NCBI RefSeq assembly: GCF_000699445.3
Contig: NC_067200.1
Location: forward strand, 4,542,950 to 4,606,949
DNA: 64,000 nt
Origin: Schistosoma haematobium
Taxonomy: Eukaryota; Platyhelminthes; Trematoda; Strigeidida; Schistosomatidae
Direction of reading: 5' to 3'
Made by a program: the position numbers and the translations under genes. The notes under the pieces were generated by a model. That model ran no database searches and was not told the DNA's origin. It saw only the letters and a program-made list of their open reading frames with translations. Below are positions 1 to 11,800 of this stretch, piece after piece (position 1 is the first letter of the stretch; each line of letters starts with the position of its first letter).

Positions 1-530
1 GAGTTTCCTAAGTTGTAACTGCAGTTTGCAACATGTCGCAGATGGACTACTTTACACTTTGAAGTGTTAGAGGTAAGTCCGTTATCGTCTGCCCAACTTT
101 GAAGTCGAGTCACATCCTCCTGAAGTGCCTGTATATCGTCTTGGTTGCGTATCTCTCTCCAAAGTTTCACGTCGTCGGCAAAAAGTAATAAGTCTGACGT
201 TACCTATTGAGGAAGATCATTTATGTATATCAAGAAGAGAAGAGGCCCTAGTACTGAGCCCTGGGGGACCCCACTAGGATATTCCATAGCTTGAGATAAA
301 GTGAAATTAACCCTAACCTTAAAGTGTCGATGTTTTAGGTATGAAGTAAGTCAATCGATTAGAGGTGGTTTGATACCTAGTCGTTTGAGCTTATTGATAA
401 GACACAAGTGGTTAACCTTATCAAAAGCTTTTGAGAAATCAAGGTAAATGACATCAACCTTTCCCTTGCAATCGAGGATGCTTGTCCATCTGTCCACCGC
501 AGTCAGCAGGTGGTTCTTAAACTGGATATC
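1..530 (-). mobile_element. CR1/SR1-like LINE, reverse transcriptase fragment (broken)
   Basis: Minus-strand translation shows IYLDFSKAFDKVNHLCLINK, then [20 protein letters not shown] and LLFADDVKLW, covering RT palm motifs including the catalytic FADD box. At least two in-frame stops interrupt it (one replaces the Trp in ID-W-LTSYL). It runs off the left edge of the window. Confidence 0.85.
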
Positions 531-540
531 ATGTTACCTG

Positions 541-1650
541 TAGTGTTTATTCGTCGTGAAAGTGAAGACGCTTTCTTCTGAATGTACTTTCATTTTTAAT
601 GCCACTGTCTAATTGGTTTCCAGGTAAATTCCTAGTTTCCTTTCGGTGAAGTAAACCGATTGTGAAAATTGTTGTGCACCGAAAATCACACGAACCACTT
701 CTTACTGAACGAAGAAGTACCTATTTTACAGTTTTTGTGCCTACCTAATACGCCTCAGTACTACCTAAATGCAGCGCATTTGAACGGAGCTATTGGAATT
801 CATGAGATCACGGACCAGTACCCGATATGGATTCCTTTCGTAGAGTTCACTGAATATTTCTTTAGACAGTCAAAACTATCCGAATAGATATTTCAAAAGC
901 ACTCTTTGCTGGAGGCAGAATTATGGCCGTTAACCAGAAGTCTTCCAAAGATATGTTTATTATAGCAGACTTACTCGTAATAATATAACACAGGTATGTT
1001 GCTAACCTACAACGAAACCTATATGATCAGAAGGTCATTAACTTCTTATAACTATGCAAAACTGCATCAGATTTACTTAATTTGGCTGAAGATTTACGAA
1101 TAGTGAGTACTATGACATAGCTTATTTTATAGAAACGATTTAGGTAAAGATATTTATTCAACTTATCCCTATAGAGCTAGGATTCTCAGGTGAACTTTTA
1201 ATTTCTTGAGCATAAAAGCTCTCTTGAAAGATGCAGATGCTTCCTCTAATTAAACCGTTTGAAATTCAACATCAAATTGAAATCGCTAACAGTTGTTTAA
1301 GAACAGCTGCATTATGACATCTGGTATAACAACTAGGTTTTAGTGGCGGTGGTTCGTTCTCTCAGGTCAAGCCATAGCTAAAGCTTAATTCCCTCAGACT
1401 CCAATTCACAATAGACTAACTGGACACATATAACTGACCACTTCAGCTTGTTGGTGCGGAGGAAGATGTACGGTTATTTTATAAATGTGAGTTTGTAAGA
1501 CAGTACATGAATTTTCGGTTAACATAACACGTTGGAGACATTTACAAACGACGAGCTTCTAGTCAGTAGTTCATGCATTCCTCCAATTCCAAGCAAATTT
1601 AACTGTGCCGTTACACAATTGTATTATGTTCTAAAGAGTTAAAAATTCTC
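541..1650. other. Unassigned intergenic sequence
   Basis: No repeat family or gene recognised. A 72-codon plus-strand frame at 669-887 has plausible composition but no splice context and is not called. Confidence 0.4.
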
Positions 1651-1653
1651 GAT

Positions 1654-2290
1654 TTAACCATAGCAAACGTATGCGTCATCATTAACCCAGCTATATATCT
1701 TCGAGTTCACCCGTACCCTTTGTTGGCGCTCAACTAGGAAGTCTTTTGTCCACATCAATAGATTGTCTCCATTTCCGACATTTCTTGGCTTATATAACAG
1801 CCGGTTGTGCGGAACTTTGTCAAAAGCTTTGCTGAAATCAATGAAGGCTACGTCTACGGGTAACTTTTGGTCCTTAAGAGCGCACCAACATTCACGAGCG
1901 ACTAATAAGTTAGTGAGACAAGAATAATTTATTCTGAAACCGTGCTGCTTATCCAAAAGGATTCGGTTTTCATCGAGGTACTTAAACAGCTCTTTCCGAA
2001 TAATCTTTTCTAAGATTTTAACAACCACACTAGTTAGGCTAACGGGCCGGTAATCCTCAGGTTTATGTTTCGTAGCTGTTTTTATGACAGGACATACTAT
2101 GGCGTTCTTCCAGTCTTTGGGTAAACGACCCTGAGTTACGGATAGGTTAGAGCGTATACTTAAGGGGTTCGCAACGAAGTTAGATAATTCCTTCAGTAGC
2201 CCAAAGACATCGAGTTCTTTAATGGTCACGCTATCCAGTGTATGTGTGTGGCGATCTGTATGAGCTGATGGGAAGGGTGCTTCTATGGTG
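1654..2290 (-). mobile_element. CR1-like LINE, N-terminal RT fragment
   Basis: 191 open codons read LPKDWKNAIVCPVIKTATKH, EDYRPVSLTSVVVKILEKII, QHGFRINYSCLTNLLVA and VAFIDFSKAFDKVPHNRLLY. These are RT motifs 0-A of a non-LTR element. It lacks the FADD half; frame breaks just after KIYSWVN. It is a different subfamily from the copy at 1-530 (FIDFSKAFDKVPH versus YLDFSKAFDKVNH). Confidence 0.88.
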
Positions 2291-2867
2291 TCGGACTTAA
2301 AATATAAGAGTGGCCAAAGAAATGACCAGACGGAACATAGAACGCACTATAATGCTCCCCACGCAAGTCATCCTGGAGGAATGTGGGAAATATTGATAAG
2401 TAATGAACTTAGAACTTTGAGTTTACTATCTGGTGAGCAGACTACGTCCTGTGGGATGCTCATCACTTGTTTGACTGCAGTAGAAATAATACTTGATGAT
2501 ACACCTCTATCATGAATAACTATCTGATCACATATGACAATGAAAATCAAAATATACACCGGTTAATGACTTGTAGTACAATTTCCTCACTGTCAAATAT
2601 TGAAATTGTTTCCTCTCTACTTCAACGAAGTGAAATAACGACTTTCTAATTTAAATATTTTGCTTATTTATTCATTCTATATTTTATCACTTTCCAACTC
2701 ACAGTTATCATTTCCTGGATTATAGATTGTTCATTTCAATATTCTACATTCGAATTTTTGCGCTTTCTGTGTTACTTCATTTAGTGTCTTCTTTAATAAT
2801 AAGTAGTTAATTCAACTATTTGTTTAATTGTTTAATTACCATTATAAATATTCGTTTTGTATTGTTC

Positions 2868-3240
2868 GTTTGATTCTTTTCATTAATGTTTGATACTGTT
2901 ATTGATCAGTCACTTATTAAGAAGTCTAAAACAGGCAATAGAAAATAAATTTAATTTTTTTATATTTTACAAGCAAGTGGACTCAGAAGCAAAGTGAATA
3001 ACGCGATGGCGTTTGAAGCGAACAGTACTGGGGTCCCGTTCAAGAGTGAACATCAACTTTGAGATGCAGGTACATCCAGCTGACGAGTCCCAAAAGAAAT
3101 GATGCGCGTGTACTGGACTACACTGCCCGACAATATCATTCTTTACATATAAATATTGAGAAATGTAAGATAATTCAACAGTGGAGAATGATGTTCAGTG
3201 ACGGATTGATCGGAGATAACAAATAAAGTGAAAACGATGC
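2868..3240 (+). mobile_element. Family A hammerhead SINE (SM-alpha-like), degenerate
   Basis: The left arm (2868-2915) is an inverted copy of the family 3' end (gtttgattc...gatcagtc). The tRNA-like promoter (gaataacgcgatggcg box A) follows, then the hammerhead strand gctgacgagtccc, in which the distal GGACGAAA part is lost. The 3' end has decayed. Confidence 0.6.
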
Positions 3241-4740
3241 GTGGTGTTTATCCCACAAAACTCGACATTACGCAAAAATATACTGCGAAGTAGAACTACG
3301 CATACGGTTGCACATACTCGGAAATGAAATTTTCCAACTTAGAGATGTATCTCGTTTGATCAACTTCCTCTAATTCGCTTGGTGATGCAATAGCTTTTGA
3401 ATGCTGGGCATTTAGGAATAAGATTTCAAAAATTGGGAATTCTGTCCGATTCCTTTGATCGACTAGAAGATTTCACCAAATTCTATCATTTCTGTTACAT
3501 TCTGTGAAAAATTTAAAGTAAAATATATTATTACTTATTTAATCTCAGTGTAAAATATCTGACCATTTAATTAACAAAAACATATTTCTGTTGACCTCAG
3601 TTGTTGACAGATATATCAGTGATTATACTTTGTTGTCGTCAGTTTCCTCACGCCATCTCATTAATCAAATAATATGGTATTATTCTATATCATCTATTAT
3701 GTATAGTGGGCGTAATATGAATCTTATTTAGAGCAAAAAACAACGATTTCTAATAATAACTTGTTTAAATGACTGGTAATTAGCCACACGTACAGAAAAA
3801 AGATGAGTGAAATTCTCATTTTTCAATAGATTACTACTTCCTATAAACAAAATGAAGTGAAAACAAATCTCTCGGTTGTCGATTCATAGAAGGTCTTGCT
3901 CCAGCTATGAATGAACACTGTAGCCATTCACCGTCTAATGTCAGATGAGTTTAGTGGTTGTTTCCTCACAGAATCATCAAGCTCTCACTTGCTCAGTTTA
4001 CCAATCTATGGATCGTGCATTAATGATCCTGATTCTTTGAAACTCGTCTAGTTATTACTTCCTGTGTATATTGGTGATAAAATCCACATCACCTTCTGTG
4101 TTCCATTTATATCAATCACTGTGACGGATAAACTCATCCTCATCCGATATTCTGAATAAACACATTTTACTATTGACCAAATGAATGTTTTCACTGAATA
4201 TTGATTATGGTTGCATATCATGGTTCAATGTGAGCGATCAAATTTTACGTGAGGTTGAATACATTTTGACATGTCATTTGGTGCTGAAGTTTGCCCCCAC
4301 TTTTCAACAGATTTGAAATGCGCTCTTTTGGAATGAAGCATTCGCAGTTGAATATTTAAATAGCATGTCAGGTTTGCACTGTCTTGCCAATTTCAGACTC
4401 ATCGTCTTTAATGATTTTATTAAGGAGATAATTTAATTGAGCTTGACAATGTTCGATGTTTGTAGGCTGTCGGCAGAAAATCGTGTAGTCCGGTTTCATA
4501 GTAGTTGGTACAAGTCAGTATGTTATACTCTCAATCTTGAAGAAACCAATACTCCTCGTGTAATTCAAACTCATGTCTTTCAATTTCGCAGTATGAAAAT
4601 TTACTGCTACGTCACTGTCAACAAAACTGACATATTGTAGGACAGAGATGTCTATATTTATTGATCAAAGCACAATTGCTGATGTCCTGTAATTAAATAC
4701 TGATGGAGTTCCATCAATCAGGTATCCTACCTTTACTAGT
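3241..4740. other. Unassigned intergenic sequence
   Basis: AT-rich, no gene, RNA or recognised repeat. One 67-codon plus frame at 4437-4640 has no support. Confidence 0.4.
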
Positions 4741-4749
4741 TATGAGTAA

Positions 4750-5540
4750 CTAGTTATTATGAACTAATGATTCCCTTGTACTTGTTGACTGCTTGATTTC
4801 GAATTCCGAATACAATACTTTCGTTCGTGCTCATCTACCTGTTCTTGGTTTTACTGCGTTATTCCTGGGATTCCTAGTTTGTACCATGATTTGAATACTC
4901 CTAATTATCACATTTACGTCCTGATGGAGCCTGTGATGGAACGGTTGAACATACACTCAGACTTTGATGCTTTCGCGAATTACATGGAAAGGTTTGAAAT
5001 CTGGGCCATAACCAAGGACGTTGTTGAGGATGGTAATATTGTGGCTCATTTCCTTTCATTCATCGGAAAAGAAGCATACAGCTAAATAAAGACATTGGCA
5101 TCTCCTGACAAGTCGATTTCTCTTCGTTATGCAACTCTGAAGCAACTGTTAATAGACCATATAAAGTATACAAATTTCCAATGCGTTAAAAGCGGATGTT
5201 TTCCTGAAATGATTCGTCAGAACACTAGGAGTCCCACTACATTACGCCATTTTGGTCCAGTGCGTAATCAAGCTTATTCAGATAACAATTTATTGATTTG
5301 TGAGACAGTTCACAATGATAGGCACAAGTTTGGTAAATGCTTTTTCTGTGGGAAGTTTCACGCGTATCATTCATGTGTATTTCGTAATTTAAAATGTCTT
5401 GAATATGGTGAGATTGGACACATGAAGTTAGTTTGTAGTACTACTGTTCATTATTCTGCAACTAATACTAAATTGAGTAATTCTGATCCCACTAAGTTGA
5501 TGATTTCTAATGATGGTTTATTTTATTGGCCCGTCTTCTT
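4750..5540 (+). mobile_element. Gypsy-type LTR retrotransposon gag fragment
   Basis: An untranslated leader (4750-4920) precedes MEPVMERLNIHSDFDAF, FEIWAITKDVVEDGNIVAHF and ASPDKSISLRYATLKQLLID, a capsid-like gag. Two zinc-knuckle units follow: CFFCGKFHAYHSC is intact; CLEYGEIGHMKLVC has the second Cys changed to Tyr. A stop after GKEAYS breaks the frame at about 5083. The gag runs directly into LTR sequence at 5545, so pol is deleted. Confidence 0.82.
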
Positions 5541-5544
5541 ACTT

Positions 5545-5970
5545 CAATCCTATCGTGTGAATGTTTGTTATCGCCTATCCTCGTGTATGATCATCGACTT
5601 AAATCGTGTTCGTCAGTAACAGAATTAAATATGTCGAATAAAGAGAATAGACTTGTGAATGCATATATTTTGTATACAGAGCGAATGGAATAGGAAGAAG
5701 ATTAACGACTCAGATTGGAAATGGCTGGTAAGCCAACTCACATTTAACCAAGCGTTTATCAATATTTATACATGCAAAAATGTAAGTTACAGACATGTGA
5801 TGAGTAATGCGATAAGAAATGTACACACAACTACGCGCTCATGGAAAAACAGTCAAGATTGATAAGCGAATAAATAACAAGGTCAGAATGTGACTCAAGT
5901 AGAACGAATAGAATTGTCTGTCTGAAAGCTAGAAAAAGGTATAAGGGTCTAACATAATAACCGACACTGC
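5545..5970 (+). mobile_element. Gypsy-type LTR fragment
   Basis: Aligns by eye with the LTR at 36684-37209 from cgcctatcctcg to accgacactgcat, including ttttgtatacagagcgaatgg. The first ~140 bp of the LTR are missing. It abuts the gag fragment. Confidence 0.78.
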
Positions 5971-6019
5971 ATTATCTTTATACATGATATCGTGAAGCAA
6001 TATATAGTCATATAGCAAT

Positions 6020-6345
6020 CCAGACTTAAATGACACTGAATGATTGTGAGACAAAAGTTCCCAATCAATCAACTTCTTATCGAATTTCTCATGTTATTGC
6101 ACCAGATTTAGTTTGTCCTAATGATCCACATATTTCTGCTAAAATTTCCTAGAAATCTGAGGAATATATGTCAAGTGAATCTAATCATGAGCAAAATCCT
6201 TACGCAGTTTTGACAAACGCTGATTTTTCTAATGATCCATTACCCACCAATGAAATTCCTATTAGATTTGAAGAAAATATTTCAGAAGAATCAAATCCTG
6301 ATGTCAAATCAAATGTTCAGCATGCAATAATCACATCACACTTGA
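6020..6345 (+). mobile_element. Retroelement ORF remnant, family uncertain
   Basis: Plus-frame text such as SYRISHVIAPDLVCPNDPH and EQNPYAVLTNADFSNDPLP is broken by a stop before EEYMSSES. It looks like the C-terminal part of a gag-like polyprotein and is cut off by LINE sequence at about 6335. Confidence 0.4.
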
Positions 6346-6870
6346 CGGAGAAGCTTTGAAAGGTGTAAATACCTTCACAAATCTGGTCAGCATCATCGAT
6401 GGACACGGTGGATTTGATGCAGATGTGAAGGCGTGGATCGGCAAAGCAAGAGAAGCATATTTACAAATGAAGAATATCTGGAAGTCAAAACAACTGCCAA
6501 CCATCACCAAGGTCAAAGTTTTCAATACAAATGTCAAAACAGTTCTACTGTATGGGGCGGAAACCTGGAGAACTACGTAAGCCATCATCCAGAAGATACA
6601 AGTGTTGATTAACAGTTGTCTACGCAAAATACTTCAGACACGTTTGCATTACATTATCAGCAACAGCCTACTGTGTGAGAGAACAAACAAGGTTTCAGCG
6701 AAGGAAGAAATCAAGAAGAAACGCTGGAGGTGTATAGGTCATATATTAAGAAAAGCACCCAAATGTATCACAAAGCAAGCCTTCACTTGGAATTTTCAAG
6801 GCCAATGGAGAGGAGGAAGACCGAAGAACACATTACGCTGAAAAATAGAGACAGATATAATAAGTGTGAG
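6335..6870 (+). mobile_element. RTE/SR2-like LINE 3' fragment
   Basis: Reads [55 protein letters not shown] and [19 protein letters not shown], the thumb and C-terminal region of an RTE-clade polymerase. In-frame stops occur after ETWRTT and after PKNTLR, so it is dead. Confidence 0.85.
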
Positions 6871-7439
6871 ACAGATACATGTTTTTCATTTTGATTGCTT
6901 TGCAGGTGAATTAAGCTCAGAAGAATTAAATGTGTTAATCACACATATCAATAAATATTTTCATGTATATCATAATGTGAAAAGGAGAAGGAATATTTGT
7001 CGTATTTTTTATGCAAGTCAAATTCACATGATGGAAAGCTTCAAATTATATGTTAGTGTGTGTCGCCAAACACTCACATAAATCAATCAAAGCGTGAGAT
7101 ATGAGATGATAATGAGAATTGAGAACATCAAATTGGTCATGACATTGAGACGTAAGTACCCTACATTCTTTCATGAGGGAGGATACTGTTGTAAAATCTA
7201 TGATTCGAATTCTAGATATCCGTGGTTTTACCACACAACTGACATGGTGATTGTATATAATGAAAATACCGCAATTAGTCCGTTCCAATTTCAGTTGCTA
7301 ATTGTAATACGAATGAGTACATTCTAGATAGTGCAGAGTTTTATATCCAATATACTGTCGGACAGATATAGGATGAAATTGTGGAAAATATATACAATCG
7401 ATTACTGGAACTTAGACTCCAATTTAAGCTGTGTTAGAT

Positions 7440-7625
7440 ATAGTGTGTTTGTATGAAGTAATGATTCCTTCATGAGTTGATGACTACTTGTTTTGAAATT
7501 TCAAATACAATGCATTCGTTCGTCATCATCTAATACAACTTGGTTAAATTGTATTAATTCTGGCAATCTTAATTTGTACCATTATTCAATTACATCTAAT
7601 TATCACATTTCTTTATAAAAGTAAA
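7440..7625 (+). mobile_element. Second copy of gypsy leader sequence
   Basis: Resembles 4745-4925 (atgattcc...ttgttgac/gactac..., tttgtaccat, taattatcacattt) but stops where gag would begin. It is a truncated second copy of the same element's leader. Confidence 0.5.
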
Positions 7626-7639
7626 ACCTTTTAATAGAT

Positions 7640-7652
7640 AATTAGATAAACT
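7640..7652 (+). repeat. Target-site duplication, left copy
   Basis: aattagataaact, identical to 8088-8100; marks insertion of the fold-back SINE unit between them. Confidence 0.85.
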
Positions 7653-8087
7653 TTACTGATTGAAATCATGAGTCAATTGAAGCTAGACTACCATGGAAAA
7701 CCTGCAAGCACTGGACGGCCGTTTCGTCTTAGTATGGAACTCCTAAGCAGAGCGCATTCACGATCCCGCACCCCGCTATATCCGAGCCCACGACCTATGA
7801 GTCTCTCGTCAGGCGCTTAACCAACTAGACCACTGAGCCGCCACCCAGCGATTTTAATGTCTAACTTCAACCAATCACGAAGTTACGCCACCGTACACCA
7901 TTGTCTTCAGTGAGTCCTGAGTTAGAATTCTGCGGGGTGCCGGATTGTGGATGCGCACTGCTGAGGGGTGACATACTAGGACGAAATGGCCGTTCTGTGT
8001 TTCCAGGTACCTCATTATAATCTAGATTCAATTGACTCATGATTTCAATCAGTTTAATTTCTAATATCTTCACAAAACCCTTTTGAC
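7653..8087. mobile_element. Family B hammerhead SINE fold-back unit with target duplication
   Basis: A minus-oriented SINE half (7653-~7915) is joined head to head to a plus-oriented half (~7916-8087). Each arm has the hammerhead region and the conserved tail ctagcttcaattgactcatg. A 13-bp direct repeat, aattagataaact, flanks the pair at 7640-7652 and 8088-8100. Box B-like cgaatcc sequence survives only in part. Both ribozyme cores are mutated (G5 to U on the minus arm, A9 to G on the plus arm). Confidence 0.85.
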
Positions 8088-8100
8088 AATTAGATAAACT
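8088..8100 (+). repeat. Target-site duplication, right copy
   Basis: aattagataaact, identical to 7640-7652. Confidence 0.85.
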
Positions 8101-8179
8101 ATTCAACTTTATATTTCATATGAAAATAGATGTGATAACATTCAGTATAGAATAGTTTTATTCACAGATATCTTCACAT

Positions 8180-8874
8180 TTATTCATTGAAATGATCATA
8201 TTTACACAGTCTATTCATTCTATCTAATAGATAGTATTGGCATTCATTTTTGTTAATACTATTATTATTATCATGATAATAAGAAATAGTTTCATTTAAT
8301 TCAGGCACTAAAACTGAATTGTCACATTTCAATATACAATGAATACAATTCTCTTGTTGTTGTTGTTGTTGTTTATTAAATAGATGAATATTTTCATTGA
8401 TTCTATTAGAGTATAACATACAATTATGAGGGAATGTATCATATGATCTTTGGATTGGATAAGATTTTGCATGATATTTGAAATACGATGAATATGGATT
8501 ATTGATCATTGAATTTGACATTAATTCATTTAAACAAATCTCACTTGTATAAATTGGATTCAATAAAGGAGTTTGATTTGAATTGAATGATTTCTCATCA
8601 CGATTATTATGATTATCATTTTGAAGAATAGATTCATCATTAAACTTATTATAAAGACATTTTATTGTACAATTAGGATTATTACTATCATATATTGAAT
8701 TGGTGATAGATTGAGAAGGATATTGTTTTAATTCATAACAATCATATACATAACTATCATGATCATTGTTGGTTTGATTAGGTAGAATTAAAAGTTTTCT
8801 ATTTGAACATGTAGAACAATTTGATTCAGATTGAATATTGAAATTGTTGTTTAGCTGATGTTGACAAGTATTAT
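8180..8874 (-). CDS. Receptor exon 12: cytoplasmic tail and stop
   Basis: Acceptor TTATGTAACTTAG before 8874; the stop codon is at 8182-8180. The 230-residue tail is low in hydrophobics and rich in Asn, Ser and Tyr, with Cys pairs ([16 protein letters not shown]) and a polyglutamine run of about six CAA codons at about 8352-8372. Tyrosines such as VYDCYELK and SYYHDNN could be phosphorylation sites. The end, KYDHFNE, lacks the PDZ-binding terminus of vertebrate NEPH proteins. No polyadenylation signal was confirmed downstream. Confidence 0.85.
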
Positions 8875-11800
8875 CTAAGTTACATAACAAAACACAAACA
8901 CACACACCACGTAATTGTACATCATAAACTGACTTTATTCGAAAAACCTATCAAAAACTAGAATTGTTTCATCAAGGTTTATATTCAGTTGTTGATAAAG
9001 AATGAGACATTCTGGCGAGACTATAATTTTTGAACGAACCAATCAGGTATATGATAACAGGTCTCGGATTTCGCCGCGAAATTCACCTCATTCATTTGAC
9101 CAAATAGTGTCTTCGCATTATAGCTGATGTCAATTCGTGATGAAAACACTAAATGTAATTCCTGACCTTGACCGTTAATTGTAAATCATAATTCGAATTC
9201 TTCATATAGCTTTGTAACCTCCATTTGGTCTTAGTTATTAGGTGGACACTCTCAAAGTCACTTTAGTATTTGCTCAACGGTCGTCCATAAATTATAATCT
9301 CAGTAAAGTATAACATCACGAAGTTTGGTGGTTTATGTCAAAAGCTAATAATAGTCAGATAACTGCTTGAATCAAGAAGTTTTAGATGCCGGTTTTGTCG
9401 TGATATGGAATTCCTCAACAACACATATCCTTGAAACCATCACAGATCGAACTTGGAACTTCTGGGTCACGCATAGAAGGATAACCTTTTATACCCTTAG
9501 GTCCGAATCCAAAGTTATATGTATCTCAACCCGATAAATTGGCTTCATTGCACAACTATTGTGCAATAGTCTTATGGAGAAACTGTCACACAGTGAACAT
9601 AGGGAGACTCTTTTGATCCAATAATCCATAGTGAACAATGGTACTTTTCATCTTATACATAAGTCAATACTTATTTTCACTGAAAAATACAATACACCAT
9701 TTCATCAAAATCACCAATCATTAGAATATAGTCATGTGGTAATTATTCAGTGGTCACTTACTTTTATATTCACAACAAAATGTCTCATGTAAACTTGATT
9801 GTTGCCCATGTAAAATGCGATTACTTGTTACGTAATCATCAAGTAGATTTATAGGAACTACGCGATCATTCTAAATACCGTTAAAAAAAATAGAAAACAG
9901 ATTGTCAACTATTTATTGTTCACATTTACCTGAAGCTGAATATATTTCAACCACTTAATTATTAAGATGAATAGACTATCTCTTATTCACGTCATATTTA
10001 ACATGATTAATTGTTATCTCACTTCACAATTCTTCATGTTTAGTATACCAATTAAATACTTCAGTATTACAACTAAGGCTTGATTTGTGGTGTGTGCTAC
10101 TGGTGTCGACAAATATAAGTATCATGAATCAAAAGTGAAATGTCTGACGACAGAAGGTTATGCAGATTGAAGAGAAGAGAACGAGGACAGAGAATAATTA
10201 GTGTGGAAAGAAAAAGGAAAAATCAAGTCTGAAACAATTGATTGACATTTTGAAAATCAGGGATTTACAGTGTGGTTCTCAGACTTTATTAAAAGATTCT
10301 GTAATGTTTTATTCATAGCCATTTGATTATTCTCACCTATGTTCCCGTTCATTGGAGATGGATAGTTCAAGAATCTTGTATTAAATGTCCACAGAACGAT
10401 CTATTCCATTGGTGATGAATTTAAATCTTACAGTTAGTTCCTGATATATGTGTAAAATGTTTACCTTAATTGGTTTGATTTATCAATCGAAAATGTGAGA
10501 TTCTTAATCAATCATTTTACTTCGAATCCAGTTTATTCTATACAATACCATTAGTTTTATTGTTAATTTTATAACTACTTAAATAATATAAGTAGATCAA
10601 AATATTTCTTTAAAATACCTACCAAATTAGGCTGATTGAGTGATTGATTCATTTCTTTATTATTAATTACATTGAAATGATCATCATCAATAAGTGAATT
10701 TTGTATAACTTCTGACAAATCCACTGCTGCAAAGTATCCAACTGTCTTATGATTGTATCTATTAAAAAGAAAAACAACGAAATGATATACATGACATTCT
10801 TTTTCTAACGTACACTTTATAGATTGATCTTTCTCAGGCAAGTACTACAGATTAAGTTGTACTGAACAGTTGTTTTATATTAGTACAAAATTTCACAGTG
10901 AAGAGTATTTACCATCTAACATTTAGCAATTAAATCACGTATCTTTTGAGGAGTGATTAACATTAGACAACTTAGTAAAATTTAAGACTTCTGTCTCGTC
11001 CAGTTTAGGATTCGCTAGCTGAATCAACTCGCATCCTAGTGCAGTTATTGACATCTGAACTTGAACCAATTCCCTTTTTCTCTAAACACTAATGCTTTAT
11101 TTATAGAATGTCTGAGTTTAGATTGTCACTGAATTATTGATTGAGAACACTCGCTCTGTAATACATGTACATACAACTGACGACTTCTGAAATAGTACTC
11201 CTAGACTCCACAACTATTTGTAATTAGCTTCTCGAAATAATTTTTTGCAATGACATTATCAAAACAATCCCTAAAGGATTAACATATATCAACAAAGATT
11301 GATTAAAATTCAGTCTTAAATATCAACAAAAGTGTGATTAAAATCTTCGCAAATAGTAGTATTACACTCTTTGGTTGATGATATAAACTTCAGTCGATTT
11401 TCGACATAGCGCGACGTGATTTCATCACCATTGGTGACGTTTCTCCAATGATCTGCATATTTGAACTTTATAGTTTACTAATTCTTGTTTGGCTTTCAGA
11501 AATACTTCTATATTCCAGTCCCTTTTGAAAAAGGTATTATTTTTAGAATAAATAGTGTTCAATTATAAAAACAAAAAAAGTCGCACTATGATTTTGTAAG
11601 CAAAGACGGTTAATAGCTAGCAGTGGAACACAGGATGCGTATTTCGTCCTATATGAGATTCGTCAGCTAAATGTGCCTGCATCTCAGAGTTGATGTTCAC
11701 TCCGGGACACGAACCCAGTGCCGTTCACTTGAAACTCCATCGCGTTGTAAAAGTCAGGTACTGAATCCTGAAAGCTGCCTGCTTGTGCAATAGAATGGAG

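Noticed and set aside
669..887. 72-codon gene in the left flank
   Set aside because: No splice context or recognisable domain, and frames of this length occur often by chance in the window.
1654..2229. Functional reverse transcriptase gene
   Set aside because: It lacks the FADD motif, endonuclease and downstream domains; it is a truncated LINE.
3085..3115. Active hammerhead in the first family A SINE
   Set aside because: The CTGACGA strand is present but the GAAA segment and stem II partner are lost.
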